From the NCBI GenBank assembly GCA_030442055.1, contig JAUJEB010000010.1, forward strand, positions 62,001 through 126,000: a DNA stretch of 64,000 nucleotides, read 5' to 3'. This DNA is from Agaribacillus aureus (GTDB taxonomy: Bacteria > Bacteroidota > Bacteroidia > Cytophagales > Cyclobacteriaceae). The translations under genes were made by a program, and so were the position numbers. Every line of letters starts with the position of its first letter. Within the stretch, counting starts at the first letter, position 1. This document shows positions 16,852 to 25,412 of the stretch, piece after piece. The notes beneath the pieces were generated by a model, which worked only from the letters and a program-made list of their open reading frames with translations, did not search any database and was not told the origin of the DNA.

Positions 16852-17267
16852 GAGAACCCGGTTGTAAATTGAGTGTCCGAGACATGTAAGCTGTTTTTTC
16901 CTGAGGTAACTCTTAATAAGTTTAGCTGTTGTTCACCAGGATCTTTTTTACGTCTTTGACCTCGTGTTAAATGTTCTAGTAATGCAAGGTAATTTATAAA
17001 ATTAGGGCTCCACAAACGTTTGAAAATCGATGAAACGGATGTTTAATTCGGTGAGTGCAATCGCGGTAATAGTAACAATCTGATAAATGTAAAGGCGGGA
17101 AAGCTGTCACCATCCATTTACATTTTAAGTATTATGAAAAAATTTCAACCTTATTTTAAAATGCCCCGTACTTGTATCATACCGGTTTTATACCTAAGCT
17201 AGCGCAGGACTTAATATAGTTCTCGTCGACCACAAAAGAAAGTCTTGTGGACGTATGTATATTGACT
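16852..17267. other. Gene-free 416-bp stretch with a relic-like short ORF
   Basis: No full gene. It holds a perfect palindrome CAAACGTTTG at 17013-17022, a 22-codon plus-strand ORF at 17134-17202 whose product begins MKKFQPYFKMPRT and resembles the start of a TonB-receptor (SusC-type) signal peptide before a TAG, and a weak hairpin (CCACAA/TTGTGG) at about 17231-17251 downstream of the next gene's stop. See findings. Confidence 0.4.
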
Positions 17268-18887
17268 TTAATAAACAATTATTTTTTTCTTACCCGTCAT
17301 GGCGAGGTTGATTCCCTTTTTCATGTCATTCCCATCCGGCATTTCAACAGACTGGTTTTCCAGGTCAACGACATGGTATGTGCGGTCAGGCTCAACGGTA
17401 AACCACTCCGGAAATTGATTGATACGGGGCCAGTTAATCGGCAATTTCATGTTTTCCTTGTACCGTTGCTTGTCAAAATAGAGTTTCCCGGTCCACGGTT
17501 CGGCCGATTTTAAAACGATGAGCAGAGAATCTCCTTTTTTCTCGCTTCCCAGGAGCAGGTCTTCACGCCAGGGTTTTACATATAATCCTTTGCTTTTCCA
17601 TAAATTATACATGATGGTAGTCCGGGCAAAGTTGCCGTCTCCGTGCCAACCTTCTATAATCCCATCGGCCTTTTGCATCCCCCACATGACCTGCATTTCA
17701 CCATCTATCCAGTCGGCAATTTTTGGCATGGGAACGCGATTGTACAGGTTCAGAGCGCTTTCTATGGCGTCGGCATAGCCATCTGCCGAGTTGTTTTCCC
17801 AGTCGTGGTTTTGGTATTTATGAAGGTTTGAAAATAGCTTTAAAATCGCCTCCAGATATTCTGGTTTTTTGTCGATCAGATAAACGGAATAATAGCCGTT
17901 TAAGGTATACCCCCAGGTATCTGCGATCCGGTCGTGCACAATCTCGCCGCTTTGCGGATTGATGCCGTCGTAAAACAGCCCATCCTCATTCCTGCCTACT
18001 TCGAGTATCCGGTCCAACATGTAGTGCAGGGGCTGTTGATAGGCATTCTTTTTGTCAGGCATGGCGTAGTTGACGGATACGTATAACTCACAGAGCCCTG
18101 AAACAAGTTCACAACCGTGGTCGCGGAGCCGGAGGTACTCCAGGTCCCCGGTGGGGTGATGGCCTTCCAGCAGGTAGTGATCTCCGATTTTTATGGCCCA
18201 GTCCAGGAATTTTTTTTCACCGGTCATCCAGTAAATTCTGGATAAAACCTGCAACAATTCCCCATTTACTTCCTCCTTCGAAGCTTTCCCAAAGCCTTCC
18301 TGGTTGACCTCGCTCGCCACGCCAACCTCCGCGCTTAGATCATGTAGCATTTCAATCATGCGGTCAGACCACGGGCTTTGACCGAGCCATTCTGTGAGCG
18401 GTAGTAATCCGTCTTTGACATATTCCGAGGTGCCGAATATAATCGGCCCCATTTTAATATCATCGTTAAGAAATCCTTTCCTGGAAAAGGAATAGGTATC
18501 GGGCAGCGACCTTACCCTGGAGGTAATGCTTTTTTCAGTGTTGAGCATTTCAATCATTTTTCCTTCAAACAGATCCTGGTCCACAAAAAAGGTAGTGAGC
18601 ACCATGAATGGATAATTATCGGCGGCAGCATCTTTTGCATTCCAGAAGTCCTTGCTTTGATCAATATTTCTGGGGATTAGGCCGGATGCGGGATCGCTAT
18701 GTTTCAGCCATGCACTGACATAATTTTCACATCGGATAAACCCATTATTGGCTAGTTCGGCATTTTTCAGGGCAGCGGCAAACAGGCGCTCATCCTCCTC
18801 TGAAATTTGAAACCCGGTGTCTTGATCACGGCAGGACATCAAAAAGATGATACCCAAAACAATGAAAGCATTTTTTATCATAATCAA
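17268..18887 (-). CDS. Lipoprotein with an all-helical glycosidase-like fold
   Basis: A 539-residue lipoprotein: hydrophobic N-terminus (AFIVLGIIFL) and lipobox LMSC at about 16-19. The body has many amphipathic helices with aromatic-rich turns (GELLQVLSRIYWMTGEKKFLDWAIKIG, YLRLRDHGCELVSGL, IADTWGYTLNGYY, GIIEGWHGDGNFARTT). This pattern is that of (alpha/alpha)6-barrel enzymes such as unsaturated glycuronyl hydrolases and related GH families, but I cannot assign a family. A C-terminal strand-rich part (about 440-539) is like the beta-sandwich found after such barrels. It probably sits in the periplasm or outer membrane and acts on a glycan. It is divergent from the aldose 1-epimerase gene. 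Substrate unknown. Confidence 0.65.
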   Translation of the reverse strand: MIMIKNAFIVLGIIFLMSCRDQDTGFQISEEDERLFAAALKNAELANNGFIRCENYVSAWLKHSDPASGLIPRNIDQSKDFWNAKDAAADNYPFMVLTTFFVDQDLFEGKMIEMLNTEKSITSRVRSLPDTYSFSRKGFLNDDIKMGPIIFGTSEYVKDGLLPLTEWLGQSPWSDRMIEMLHDLSAEVGVASEVNQEGFGKASKEEVNGELLQVLSRIYWMTGEKKFLDWAIKIGDHYLLEGHHPTGDLEYLRLRDHGCELVSGLCELYVSVNYAMPDKKNAYQQPLHYMLDRILEVGRNEDGLFYDGINPQSGEIVHDRIADTWGYTLNGYYSVYLIDKKPEYLEAILKLFSNLHKYQNHDWENNSADGYADAIESALNLYNRVPMPKIADWIDGEMQVMWGMQKADGIIEGWHGDGNFARTTIMYNLWKSKGLYVKPWREDLLLGSEKKGDSLLIVLKSAEPWTGKLYFDKQRYKENMKLPINWPRINQFPEWFTVEPDRTYHVVDLENQSVEMPDGNDMKKGINLAMTGKKKIIVY

Positions 18888-19116
18888 AAAATATTATCGT
18901 TAGTCTAAGCCATTTTCATTGGCAGGAGATGTGTTTGGTAGCATTTAGTCGCATGTACAGATTCCTTGAGTCACAACCCGAAAGTAATCAATTTAATGTT
19001 TACTATGGCAAATTATATGATTGTAAAGTGAAATGGAAATGGTAACTGCTGGTTTTGATTTTATGTTATTGCCATTTTTTTGTGTAGATTTTGAGCTTAA
19101 AGAAATTTACAAACCT

Positions 19117-20268
19117 ATGAAGAGATTTAAACTTAATATTTTTTTGCCCTTGATCCTGTTAATTTTTGCATTCTGCTCTGCGCCAAACAAGCAGGAATCC
19201 ACCAGTGCCATATCGGCTAAGGAAACGCCGTTTGGTGAGATAGACCGGCAGCAGGTGATGCTGTACACCATCTCCAATCAGCAGGGCATGACGGTTGAAA
19301 TCACCAATTATGGCGGTATCATTACTTCTTTAACGGTGCCAGATCAGACTGGCAAAGCCGGCGATGTGGTGCTTGGATATGACAACCTGCAGGACTACCT
19401 TGAAAAAAGCCCCTACTTTGGTTCGGTCGTAGGCCGCTATGCAAACCGCATTGCAGCGGGACAGTTTACCCTGAATGAAGAAACTTATACACTGGCAAAA
19501 AATAATATCGGAAATCACCTGCATGGGGGACTGGTTGGCTTCGACAAGGTGATATGGGACGCTAACCTGGTCAAAGAGGAGAAGGCCGTAAAATTGGTAT
19601 TAACCCATGAAAGTCCCGACGGGCACGAAGGATATCCCGGGAATTTACAAGTTGAAATGATCTATACAATTGATGAGACCAACCAGATCAAAATCGATTA
19701 TCGCGCTACTACCGATAAGTCTACGATTGTTAATCTTACCCACCATTCTTATTTCAATTTAACGGGAGACCCTAAGCAAACAATTCTGGGGCACGAATTG
19801 CAAATTAAATCCCGCTACTATTTGCCTGTGGACAGTACACTGATCCCTACCGGCGAGTTTCGCGAGGTGGCAGGTACTGCTTTTGATTTTAATACATTCA
19901 GACCTATTGGTGACAGTATTGCAGTTGAGGATACTCAGATTAAATATGGCGGAGGATATGATCACTGTTGGGTTTTTAGCAAAGAATCCGGTCCGTTGAA
20001 AAATGTAGCTTCCTTGTTTGAGCCTTCGAGTGGGAGGTTGATGGAGATCCTGACTACAGAGCCCGGGATGCAGTTTTACAGTGGAAACTTTTTGGACGGA
20101 ACGCTTACAGGAAAAGGCGGTGTAAGCTACCAGTACCGTTCTGCTGTTTGCATGGAAACCCAGCATTTTCCCGATTCTCCCAACAAGCCGGATTTTCCGT
20201 CAGTGGTATTGAATCCTGGGGAAGTATATACTTCTTCTACGGTTTACCGTTTTTCGGTTGGAAAATAA
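19117..20268 (+). CDS. galM: Aldose 1-epimerase (mutarotase), lipoprotein
   Basis: Interconverts alpha and beta anomers of aldoses. I choose the ATG at 19117, giving 383 residues; the open frame begins at 19033 but the earlier part would bury the signal peptide. From 19117 the protein starts MKRFKLNIFLPL and has a lipobox (FAFC) near residue 19. Catalytic-type residues are visible: His in NHLHGG, His in THHSYFNLTGD, Asp in GGGYDHCWVF and the base Glu in CMETQHFPDSPN. As an exported lipoprotein it likely speeds anomer exchange of periplasmic sugars before uptake. It precedes the carbohydrate-binding-like gene and the araBDA genes on the same strand, so L-arabinose is a plausible substrate. Confidence 0.93.
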   Translation: MKRFKLNIFLPLILLIFAFCSAPNKQESTSAISAKETPFGEIDRQQVMLYTISNQQGMTVEITNYGGIITSLTVPDQTGKAGDVVLGYDNLQDYLEKSPYFGSVVGRYANRIAAGQFTLNEETYTLAKNNIGNHLHGGLVGFDKVIWDANLVKEEKAVKLVLTHESPDGHEGYPGNLQVEMIYTIDETNQIKIDYRATTDKSTIVNLTHHSYFNLTGDPKQTILGHELQIKSRYYLPVDSTLIPTGEFREVAGTAFDFNTFRPIGDSIAVEDTQIKYGGGYDHCWVFSKESGPLKNVASLFEPSSGRLMEILTTEPGMQFYSGNFLDGTLTGKGGVSYQYRSAVCMETQHFPDSPNKPDFPSVVLNPGEVYTSSTVYRFSVGK

Positions 20269-20422
20269 CTGGAATCTGCATTCAGGTGCCATTGATTGAT
20301 TTTCGCATGCAGAAAGCCATTACCCTAATAAAACATATTTTCCAGGGCTTACCGGTTATTTACCGCGGAGCCGGTTAAGTTTTAAACATAAACAAGTTAT
20401 CTGAAGTACATATTTACAAGTT

Positions 20423-21196
20423 ATGGAAACAATAAAATTATCCGGTATTGGTGTTGTTGTATTACTAATCATAGCAATAAACTGGCGTGCCGGAGATCAA
20501 TTTGGCGATGAGCATTTTGACACTTTCAGCTTAAGTAGCCAGCCCAATTGTCAAACATCTTCCGAACTGATACAAGAGGTACGGGTTTTTGAAGAGCAAA
20601 ATGGCATGTTGGCAGTAGAGGCCGAACACTTTTCAAGTCAGCAGCAAACGACTATCAGAAAATGGGCATTGGTGAATAGGGATACCAAAGCGCTACCTAC
20701 ACCTGATCCGGATCCCGCCCACCTGGAGGATGCAAGCGGAGATGCTTACCTTGAAATATTGCCGGACTCACGGGTTACCCATGATGATCCGCTAATTCCC
20801 GGAACTAATTTCTCAAATGAACCGGGGAAGATCGGTATCCTGAACTATAAAGTGTATATCAATCAGCCGGGAAAATACTTCGTCTGGGTACGGGGGTTTT
20901 CAACAGGTACCGAGGACAATGGCCTGCACGTCGGACTGGATGGCGTATGGGTCGAAAGCGGGCAAAGGATGCAATGGTGCGAGGGAAAAAATGAATGGAC
21001 CTGGGAAAGCAAACAACGAACCCAGGAAAATCACTGCGGCGAAGCCCGTAAAATATTTCTTGACATCAAAAAACCAGGCCATCACACGATCTCATTTTCC
21101 ATGAGAGAAGATGGCTTTGAGTTTGATAAATGGGTGTTATCAAGCAACTACCAAAAACCATCGGGACAAGGGCCGCAGGAAAAGGTTATGAAATGA
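20423..21196 (+). CDS. Secreted carbohydrate-binding-like protein (GH115 C-terminal-type domain)
   Basis: A 257-residue exported or membrane-anchored protein; hydrophobic residues 7-21 act as signal or anchor. Residues ~65-245 match in pattern the beta-sandwich found at the C-terminus of GH115 enzymes: AVEAEHFS, then DASGDAYLEILPD, LNYKVYINQPGKYFVWVRGF, and GHHTISFSMREDGFEFDKWVLS. No catalytic domain is present, so it is a stand-alone binding module. The four Cys (two in an CEGKNE...NHCGEA pair) may form a disulfide. It lies between galM and araB on the same strand; a role in holding arabinose-containing glycan is inference. Confidence 0.7.
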   Translation: METIKLSGIGVVVLLIIAINWRAGDQFGDEHFDTFSLSSQPNCQTSSELIQEVRVFEEQNGMLAVEAEHFSSQQQTTIRKWALVNRDTKALPTPDPDPAHLEDASGDAYLEILPDSRVTHDDPLIPGTNFSNEPGKIGILNYKVYINQPGKYFVWVRGFSTGTEDNGLHVGLDGVWVESGQRMQWCEGKNEWTWESKQRTQENHCGEARKIFLDIKKPGHHTISFSMREDGFEFDKWVLSSNYQKPSGQGPQEKVMK

Positions 21197-21376
21197 CCAG
21201 AAGTTGTTCATCACGGTGCGCGTGATACTGCAGGATGGACGGGTGTGAACAACTATTATTTTCGTAACTTATTTATTTGAACCAAGTGTAAATTTGGGCA
21301 TTAATTGAATGTATTGAGCAAATAAAAGTACGATCGGGCAATTGCATTTGATCGATGAAATAATAACTTTGGTCCT

Positions 21377-23077
21377 ATGAAAAATCTGGTGCTTGGCATT
21401 GATTTTGGCACGGACTCGGTTCGTGTGATTGTGGTTAATGCTATCGATGGAAAAGAGCTGGCAACCGCTGTTTGCGATTACAATCGTTGGGCTGCAGGTG
21501 CTTTTTGTGACCCTGTAAAAAATCAATTCAGGCAACACCCGCTTGATTATATTGAGGGTTTGGAAAAGGCGGTCAAGGCGGCATTGGACAAGCTTGGTCC
21601 GGAAGATGTGGTCAATATTGCCGGCATTTCCGTAGATACCACAGGCTCAACACCAGTAGCGGTTAACAAAAAAGGTATTCCCCTGGCCTTGTTGCCCGGC
21701 TTTGAAGAAAATCCCAACGCCATGTTTGTTTTGTGGAAGGACCACACAGCCGTAAAAGAGGCGGAGGAGATCAACCGGTTGGCGCGTGTTTCGAATACCG
21801 ATTATACAAAATTTGTTGGAGGTATCTATTCTTCCGAATGGTTTTGGGCCAAGATTTTACATATTTTACGGGTTGACCCCGCTGTGAGAGAAAATGCCTA
21901 TAGCTGGGTGGAACATTGTGACTGGATCCCTTACCTGCTAACCGGGCAAACTGAGGTGCGAAAGTTGAAAAGAAGCAGATGCGCGGCAGGGCATAAAGCA
22001 ATGTGGCATGCTGAATTTGATGGTTTACCGGCAGAAGATTTTTTACATGCGCTAGATCCACTGCTGGATGGGCTGCGATCGAGGTTATACAATGAAACTT
22101 ACACCAGCGATCAGGCGGCAGGTACCATATCTCCCGAATGGGCTTCAAAATTGGGCCTTCCCCAGGACGTGATCATCGGAGTAGGGGCATTTGATGCCCA
22201 TATGGGAGCTGTAGGCGGACAAATTGAGAACTATCACCTTAGCAAGGTAATGGGCACCTCCACATGTGATATGCTTATTGCCCCCAGCGAAGAGATCGGT
22301 GATAAGCTTATCCGAGGCATATGTGGTCAGGTAGATGGCTCGATTATTCCAGGTACACTGGGCATGGAAGCAGGACAATCGGCTTTTGGTGATATTTATG
22401 CTTGGTTTGCCAGACTACTGGGCTGGCCGCTTGACCATGTCGTTAATGAGATAGATTGGCTGGACCCAATACAAAAACAGCAGTTACTCCGCGACACTAT
22501 GAACCACATGATCCCGGTATTGTCCCGGGAGGCGGCTAAACTGCCGGTGCAAACCTCAGGACCAGTGGCCGTAGATTGGCTGAATGGGCGAAGAACTCCC
22601 GATGCGGATCAGCGTCTTAAAGGAGCGCTCATGGGGCTTAATCTTGGAACTGATGCTGTGACTATATTCAAGGCATTGGTGGAAGCTACCTGTTTTGGTG
22701 CCAAAGAAATTGTCGAACGGTTTGTGATGGAAGGAGTCCCCATCGAAGGAATCATTGCCCTGGGCGGTGTAGCCAAAAAGTCTTCTTTCATTATGCAAAC
22801 CATGGCGGATGTACTCAATAAACCTATCAAGGTCGCCAGGTCAGAGCAGACGTGTGCGCTTGGTGCTGCCATGTTTGCCGCTACCATTGCCGGCATACAC
22901 CCTAGTGTTGAAGTTGCCAAAGAGCAAATGGGTGCGGGTTTTGAACAAACCTATCAGCCGCAACCCGAAAATGTGGAAAAGTACAATACCTTATATCAGC
23001 GATATAAAACACTGGGGAAATTTATTGAAAACGAAAACCGAAACATAGCCACCTATCCTGTAACTACCGATGAGTAA
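21377..23077 (+). CDS. araB: Ribulokinase
   Basis: Phosphorylates L-ribulose with ATP to L-ribulose 5-phosphate in the cytoplasm. At 566 residues it has the family length. FGGY-kinase features: N-terminal phosphate-binding GIDFGTDSVRVIVV, ISVDTTGSTPV, the kinase motif MGTSTCDMLIAP, GAFDAHMGAVGG and the C-terminal GGVAKKSSFIMQ and ALGAAMFAA. The stop overlaps the araD start by 8 bp (23070-23077), so araB and araD are translationally coupled. It is the second enzyme of arabinose catabolism, placed first in the operon. Confidence 0.97.
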   Translation: MKNLVLGIDFGTDSVRVIVVNAIDGKELATAVCDYNRWAAGAFCDPVKNQFRQHPLDYIEGLEKAVKAALDKLGPEDVVNIAGISVDTTGSTPVAVNKKGIPLALLPGFEENPNAMFVLWKDHTAVKEAEEINRLARVSNTDYTKFVGGIYSSEWFWAKILHILRVDPAVRENAYSWVEHCDWIPYLLTGQTEVRKLKRSRCAAGHKAMWHAEFDGLPAEDFLHALDPLLDGLRSRLYNETYTSDQAAGTISPEWASKLGLPQDVIIGVGAFDAHMGAVGGQIENYHLSKVMGTSTCDMLIAPSEEIGDKLIRGICGQVDGSIIPGTLGMEAGQSAFGDIYAWFARLLGWPLDHVVNEIDWLDPIQKQQLLRDTMNHMIPVLSREAAKLPVQTSGPVAVDWLNGRRTPDADQRLKGALMGLNLGTDAVTIFKALVEATCFGAKEIVERFVMEGVPIEGIIALGGVAKKSSFIMQTMADVLNKPIKVARSEQTCALGAAMFAATIAGIHPSVEVAKEQMGAGFEQTYQPQPENVEKYNTLYQRYKTLGKFIENENRNIATYPVTTDE

Positions 23078-23771
23078 CTATAAGTCACTAAAACAAGAGG
23101 CCTATGAGTGCAATATGCAATTGCAGGAACTGGGGCTTGTTATTTTTACATTTGGCAATGCCAGCGTAGTGGACCGGCAAAGACAGGTATTTGCTATTAA
23201 GCCGAGTGGTGTTTCCTATGGAACATTGAATGCTACGGATATGGTCGTTGTCGATTTTGAAAATAATGTGGTAGAAGGCGAATTAAGACCTTCCTCTGAC
23301 ACAAAGACACACGCAGTATTATATAGCCAGTGGGATGCGATCGGTGGCATTGTCCATACCCATTCCACCTATGCCACTGCCTGGGCCCAGGCTCAATGCG
23401 ACATTCCCATTCTGGGCACCACACATGCCGACCACCTTGCCTTTGACATTCCCTGCGCGCCGGTGATGGATGATCAATTGATTAAGGACGATTATGAGGT
23501 GAGTACCGGTTACCAGATTATTAACGCCCTCAAAGATAAAAACCTTTCTTATCGTGAGGTCGAGATGATTTTAGTAGGTGGCCATGCTCCTTTTACATGG
23601 GGAAAAACCGGTGAAAAGGCAGTGTATAACAGTGCCGTTTTAGAGGAGATCGCTAAAATGGCGGCTATCACCAAAGGGATCAATGAAGAGGCACCACGAT
23701 TGAAGGAAAGCCTTATCAAAAAACACTTTCAAAGAAAGCATGGGGATGGGGCTTACTACGGCCAAAAGTAA
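23070..23771 (+). CDS. araD: L-ribulose-5-phosphate 4-epimerase
   Basis: Epimerises L-ribulose 5-phosphate to D-xylulose 5-phosphate by a retro-aldol route with a metal ion. At 233 residues it is very close to the E. coli enzyme. Class II aldolase-fold motifs: substrate loop IKPSGVSYGTL and SSDTKTHAVLY, zinc ligands in VHTHSTYATAWAQ and at GGHAPFTWG, and TTHADHL. The frame overlaps araB by 8 bp and araA follows after 56 bp. Product feeds the pentose phosphate pathway. Confidence 0.97.
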   Translation: MSNYKSLKQEAYECNMQLQELGLVIFTFGNASVVDRQRQVFAIKPSGVSYGTLNATDMVVVDFENNVVEGELRPSSDTKTHAVLYSQWDAIGGIVHTHSTYATAWAQAQCDIPILGTTHADHLAFDIPCAPVMDDQLIKDDYEVSTGYQIINALKDKNLSYREVEMILVGGHAPFTWGKTGEKAVYNSAVLEEIAKMAAITKGINEEAPRLKESLIKKHFQRKHGDGAYYGQK

Positions 23772-23827
23772 ATTGACCTCTGAATTTTGAAAGGGTCCCA
23801 TCAAATCTTTTGAACTAAAAAAGAACT

Positions 23828-25318
23828 ATGATTGATTTAAGAAGCTTTGAAGTTTGGTTTATTACAGGCAGTCAGCACTTGTATGGCGAAGACACGCTGG
23901 AGCAAGTGGCGAAACACGCCGAAAAAGTAGCCGGCTCGTTGAATGATAACCAAAAGATTCCAGTACAGATAGTATTCAAACCGGTCCTGACAACACGAGA
24001 AGCGATTTATCATATTTGCCTCGAGGCCAATGCCAGTAAGGCCTGCATAGGAATGATAGCATGGATGCACACCTTCTCGCCGGCGAAAATGTGGATCTCC
24101 GGGCTTAAAGTATTGCAAAAACCACTATTGCATTTACACACGCAATTTAACCGTGATATTCCATGGTCTGCTATTAACATGGATTACATGAATCTTCATC
24201 AATCCGCCCACGGTGGCCGCGAGTTTGGGCATATGATGTCAAGAATGAAAATTAAAAGAAAAGTAGTGGTAGGGCATTGGCAAGATCCGGAGGTGACCGA
24301 TAAAGTAGCGATCTGGGCACGGGCGGCATGTGGGTGGCATGACTGGCAAGGCGCTAAATTTGCCAGAATAGGTGATAATATGCGCCAGGTGGCTGTGACA
24401 GAGGGTGACAAAGTAGAAGCCGAGATCAAATTTGGCTATGCAGTAAATGGTTATGGAGTAGGGGATTTGGTAGATATGGTCAACGAGGTGGATGAAAATG
24501 CTATCGACCGGTTGGTGAAAGAATACCAGGAGTCGTATACCATGGAATCATCCATTGCCGCTCAGGGATCACGGCATCAGGCCTTACGGGATTGTGCCAG
24601 GATCGAGCTGGGCTTACGTATATTTTTGGAAAGTGATGGATTTAAAGGATTTACGGATACTTTTGAAAATTTACATGGTCTGAAACAATTGCCTGGCTTG
24701 CCGGTACAGCGATTGATGGCCGAAGGGTATGGTTTCGGCGCAGAAGGCGACTGGAAAACAGCTGCCCTGGTGCGAGCGATGAAGGTGATGGGCCATGGCT
24801 TGCCGGGGGGAAATTCGTTCATGGAAGATTATACTTATCACTTTGATCCGGAGAACATGCAAGTACTGGGTTCGCATATGTTGGAAATCTGTGCTTCCAT
24901 TGCCAGGGGAAAGCCCTCATGTGAAATACACCCTTTGGGAATTGGGGGGAAGGAAGATCCGGTGAGACTGGTATTTGATGTGGCAGCAGGCCCTGCTTTA
25001 AATGCTTCTGTGATAGACCTGGGCAACAGGTTTAGGTTGCTGGTTAATGACGTGGTAGCCATTTCTCCGGAAAAGGATTTGCCCGAACTGCCGGTGGCGA
25101 GGGTGATGTGGAAACCACTTCCGGATTTGAAATCTGCTGCTACCGCCTGGATTTTAGCCGGGGGAGCGCACCATACCTGCTATAGCCAGAATCTCACCAC
25201 TGAGTATCTGGAAGATTTCTCCGATATGGCAGGAATTGAATTTGTGAAAATAGATGGCAATACCGATTTATATCATTTTAAAAATGAGCTCAGATGGAAT
25301 GACGGCGCCTATCATTAG
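23828..25318 (+). CDS. araA: L-arabinose isomerase
   Basis: Converts L-arabinose to L-ribulose, the first step of the pathway. It has 496 residues, as usual. Expected active-site residues are visible: Glu in [10 protein letters not shown] and FMEDYTYHF, His in [11 protein letters not shown] and His in [12 protein letters not shown], together forming the Mn2+ site. Upstream araD ends 57 bp away. No transcription factor or sugar transporter follows; the next gene is convergent. Confidence 0.97.
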   Translation: MIDLRSFEVWFITGSQHLYGEDTLEQVAKHAEKVAGSLNDNQKIPVQIVFKPVLTTREAIYHICLEANASKACIGMIAWMHTFSPAKMWISGLKVLQKPLLHLHTQFNRDIPWSAINMDYMNLHQSAHGGREFGHMMSRMKIKRKVVVGHWQDPEVTDKVAIWARAACGWHDWQGAKFARIGDNMRQVAVTEGDKVEAEIKFGYAVNGYGVGDLVDMVNEVDENAIDRLVKEYQESYTMESSIAAQGSRHQALRDCARIELGLRIFLESDGFKGFTDTFENLHGLKQLPGLPVQRLMAEGYGFGAEGDWKTAALVRAMKVMGHGLPGGNSFMEDYTYHFDPENMQVLGSHMLEICASIARGKPSCEIHPLGIGGKEDPVRLVFDVAAGPALNASVIDLGNRFRLLVNDVVAISPEKDLPELPVARVMWKPLPDLKSAATAWILAGGAHHTCYSQNLTTEYLEDFSDMAGIEFVKIDGNTDLYHFKNELRWNDGAYH

Positions 25319-25377
25319 GCTGAGGCGATCTTTGCAAACCACCCCAACCTTTTAATTGGAGCCTTCCTATCGTTGCC

Positions 25378-25392
25378 ATGGAAAACTTCCAT
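25378..25392. terminator. Weak bidirectional terminator candidate between araA and the TonB receptor
   Basis: ATGGAA-AAC-TTCCAT is a 6-3-6 hairpin in the 94-bp gap between two convergent genes, and a T-rich tail follows on the plus strand (CTGTTTTATC). The stem is short and the loop is small, so confidence is low. Confidence 0.3.
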
Positions 25393-25412
25393 ATCTGTTT
25401 TATCTAATATAT

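Noticed and set aside
17231-17251. Hairpin CCACAA/TTGTGG downstream of the helical lipoprotein gene
   Set aside because: Six-bp stem with A-rich loop and no U-run; could be chance, so not called a terminator.
19033-19116. Longer N-terminus for the aldose 1-epimerase
   Set aside because: Would place residues ahead of a normal lipoprotein signal; ATG at 19117 gives a proper signal peptide.
21197-21376. TATTTG...TAAATTTG-like Bacteroidota promoter upstream of araB
   Set aside because: The TTTG and TAnnTTTG-like elements are only 9 bp apart instead of about 19, so spacing does not fit.
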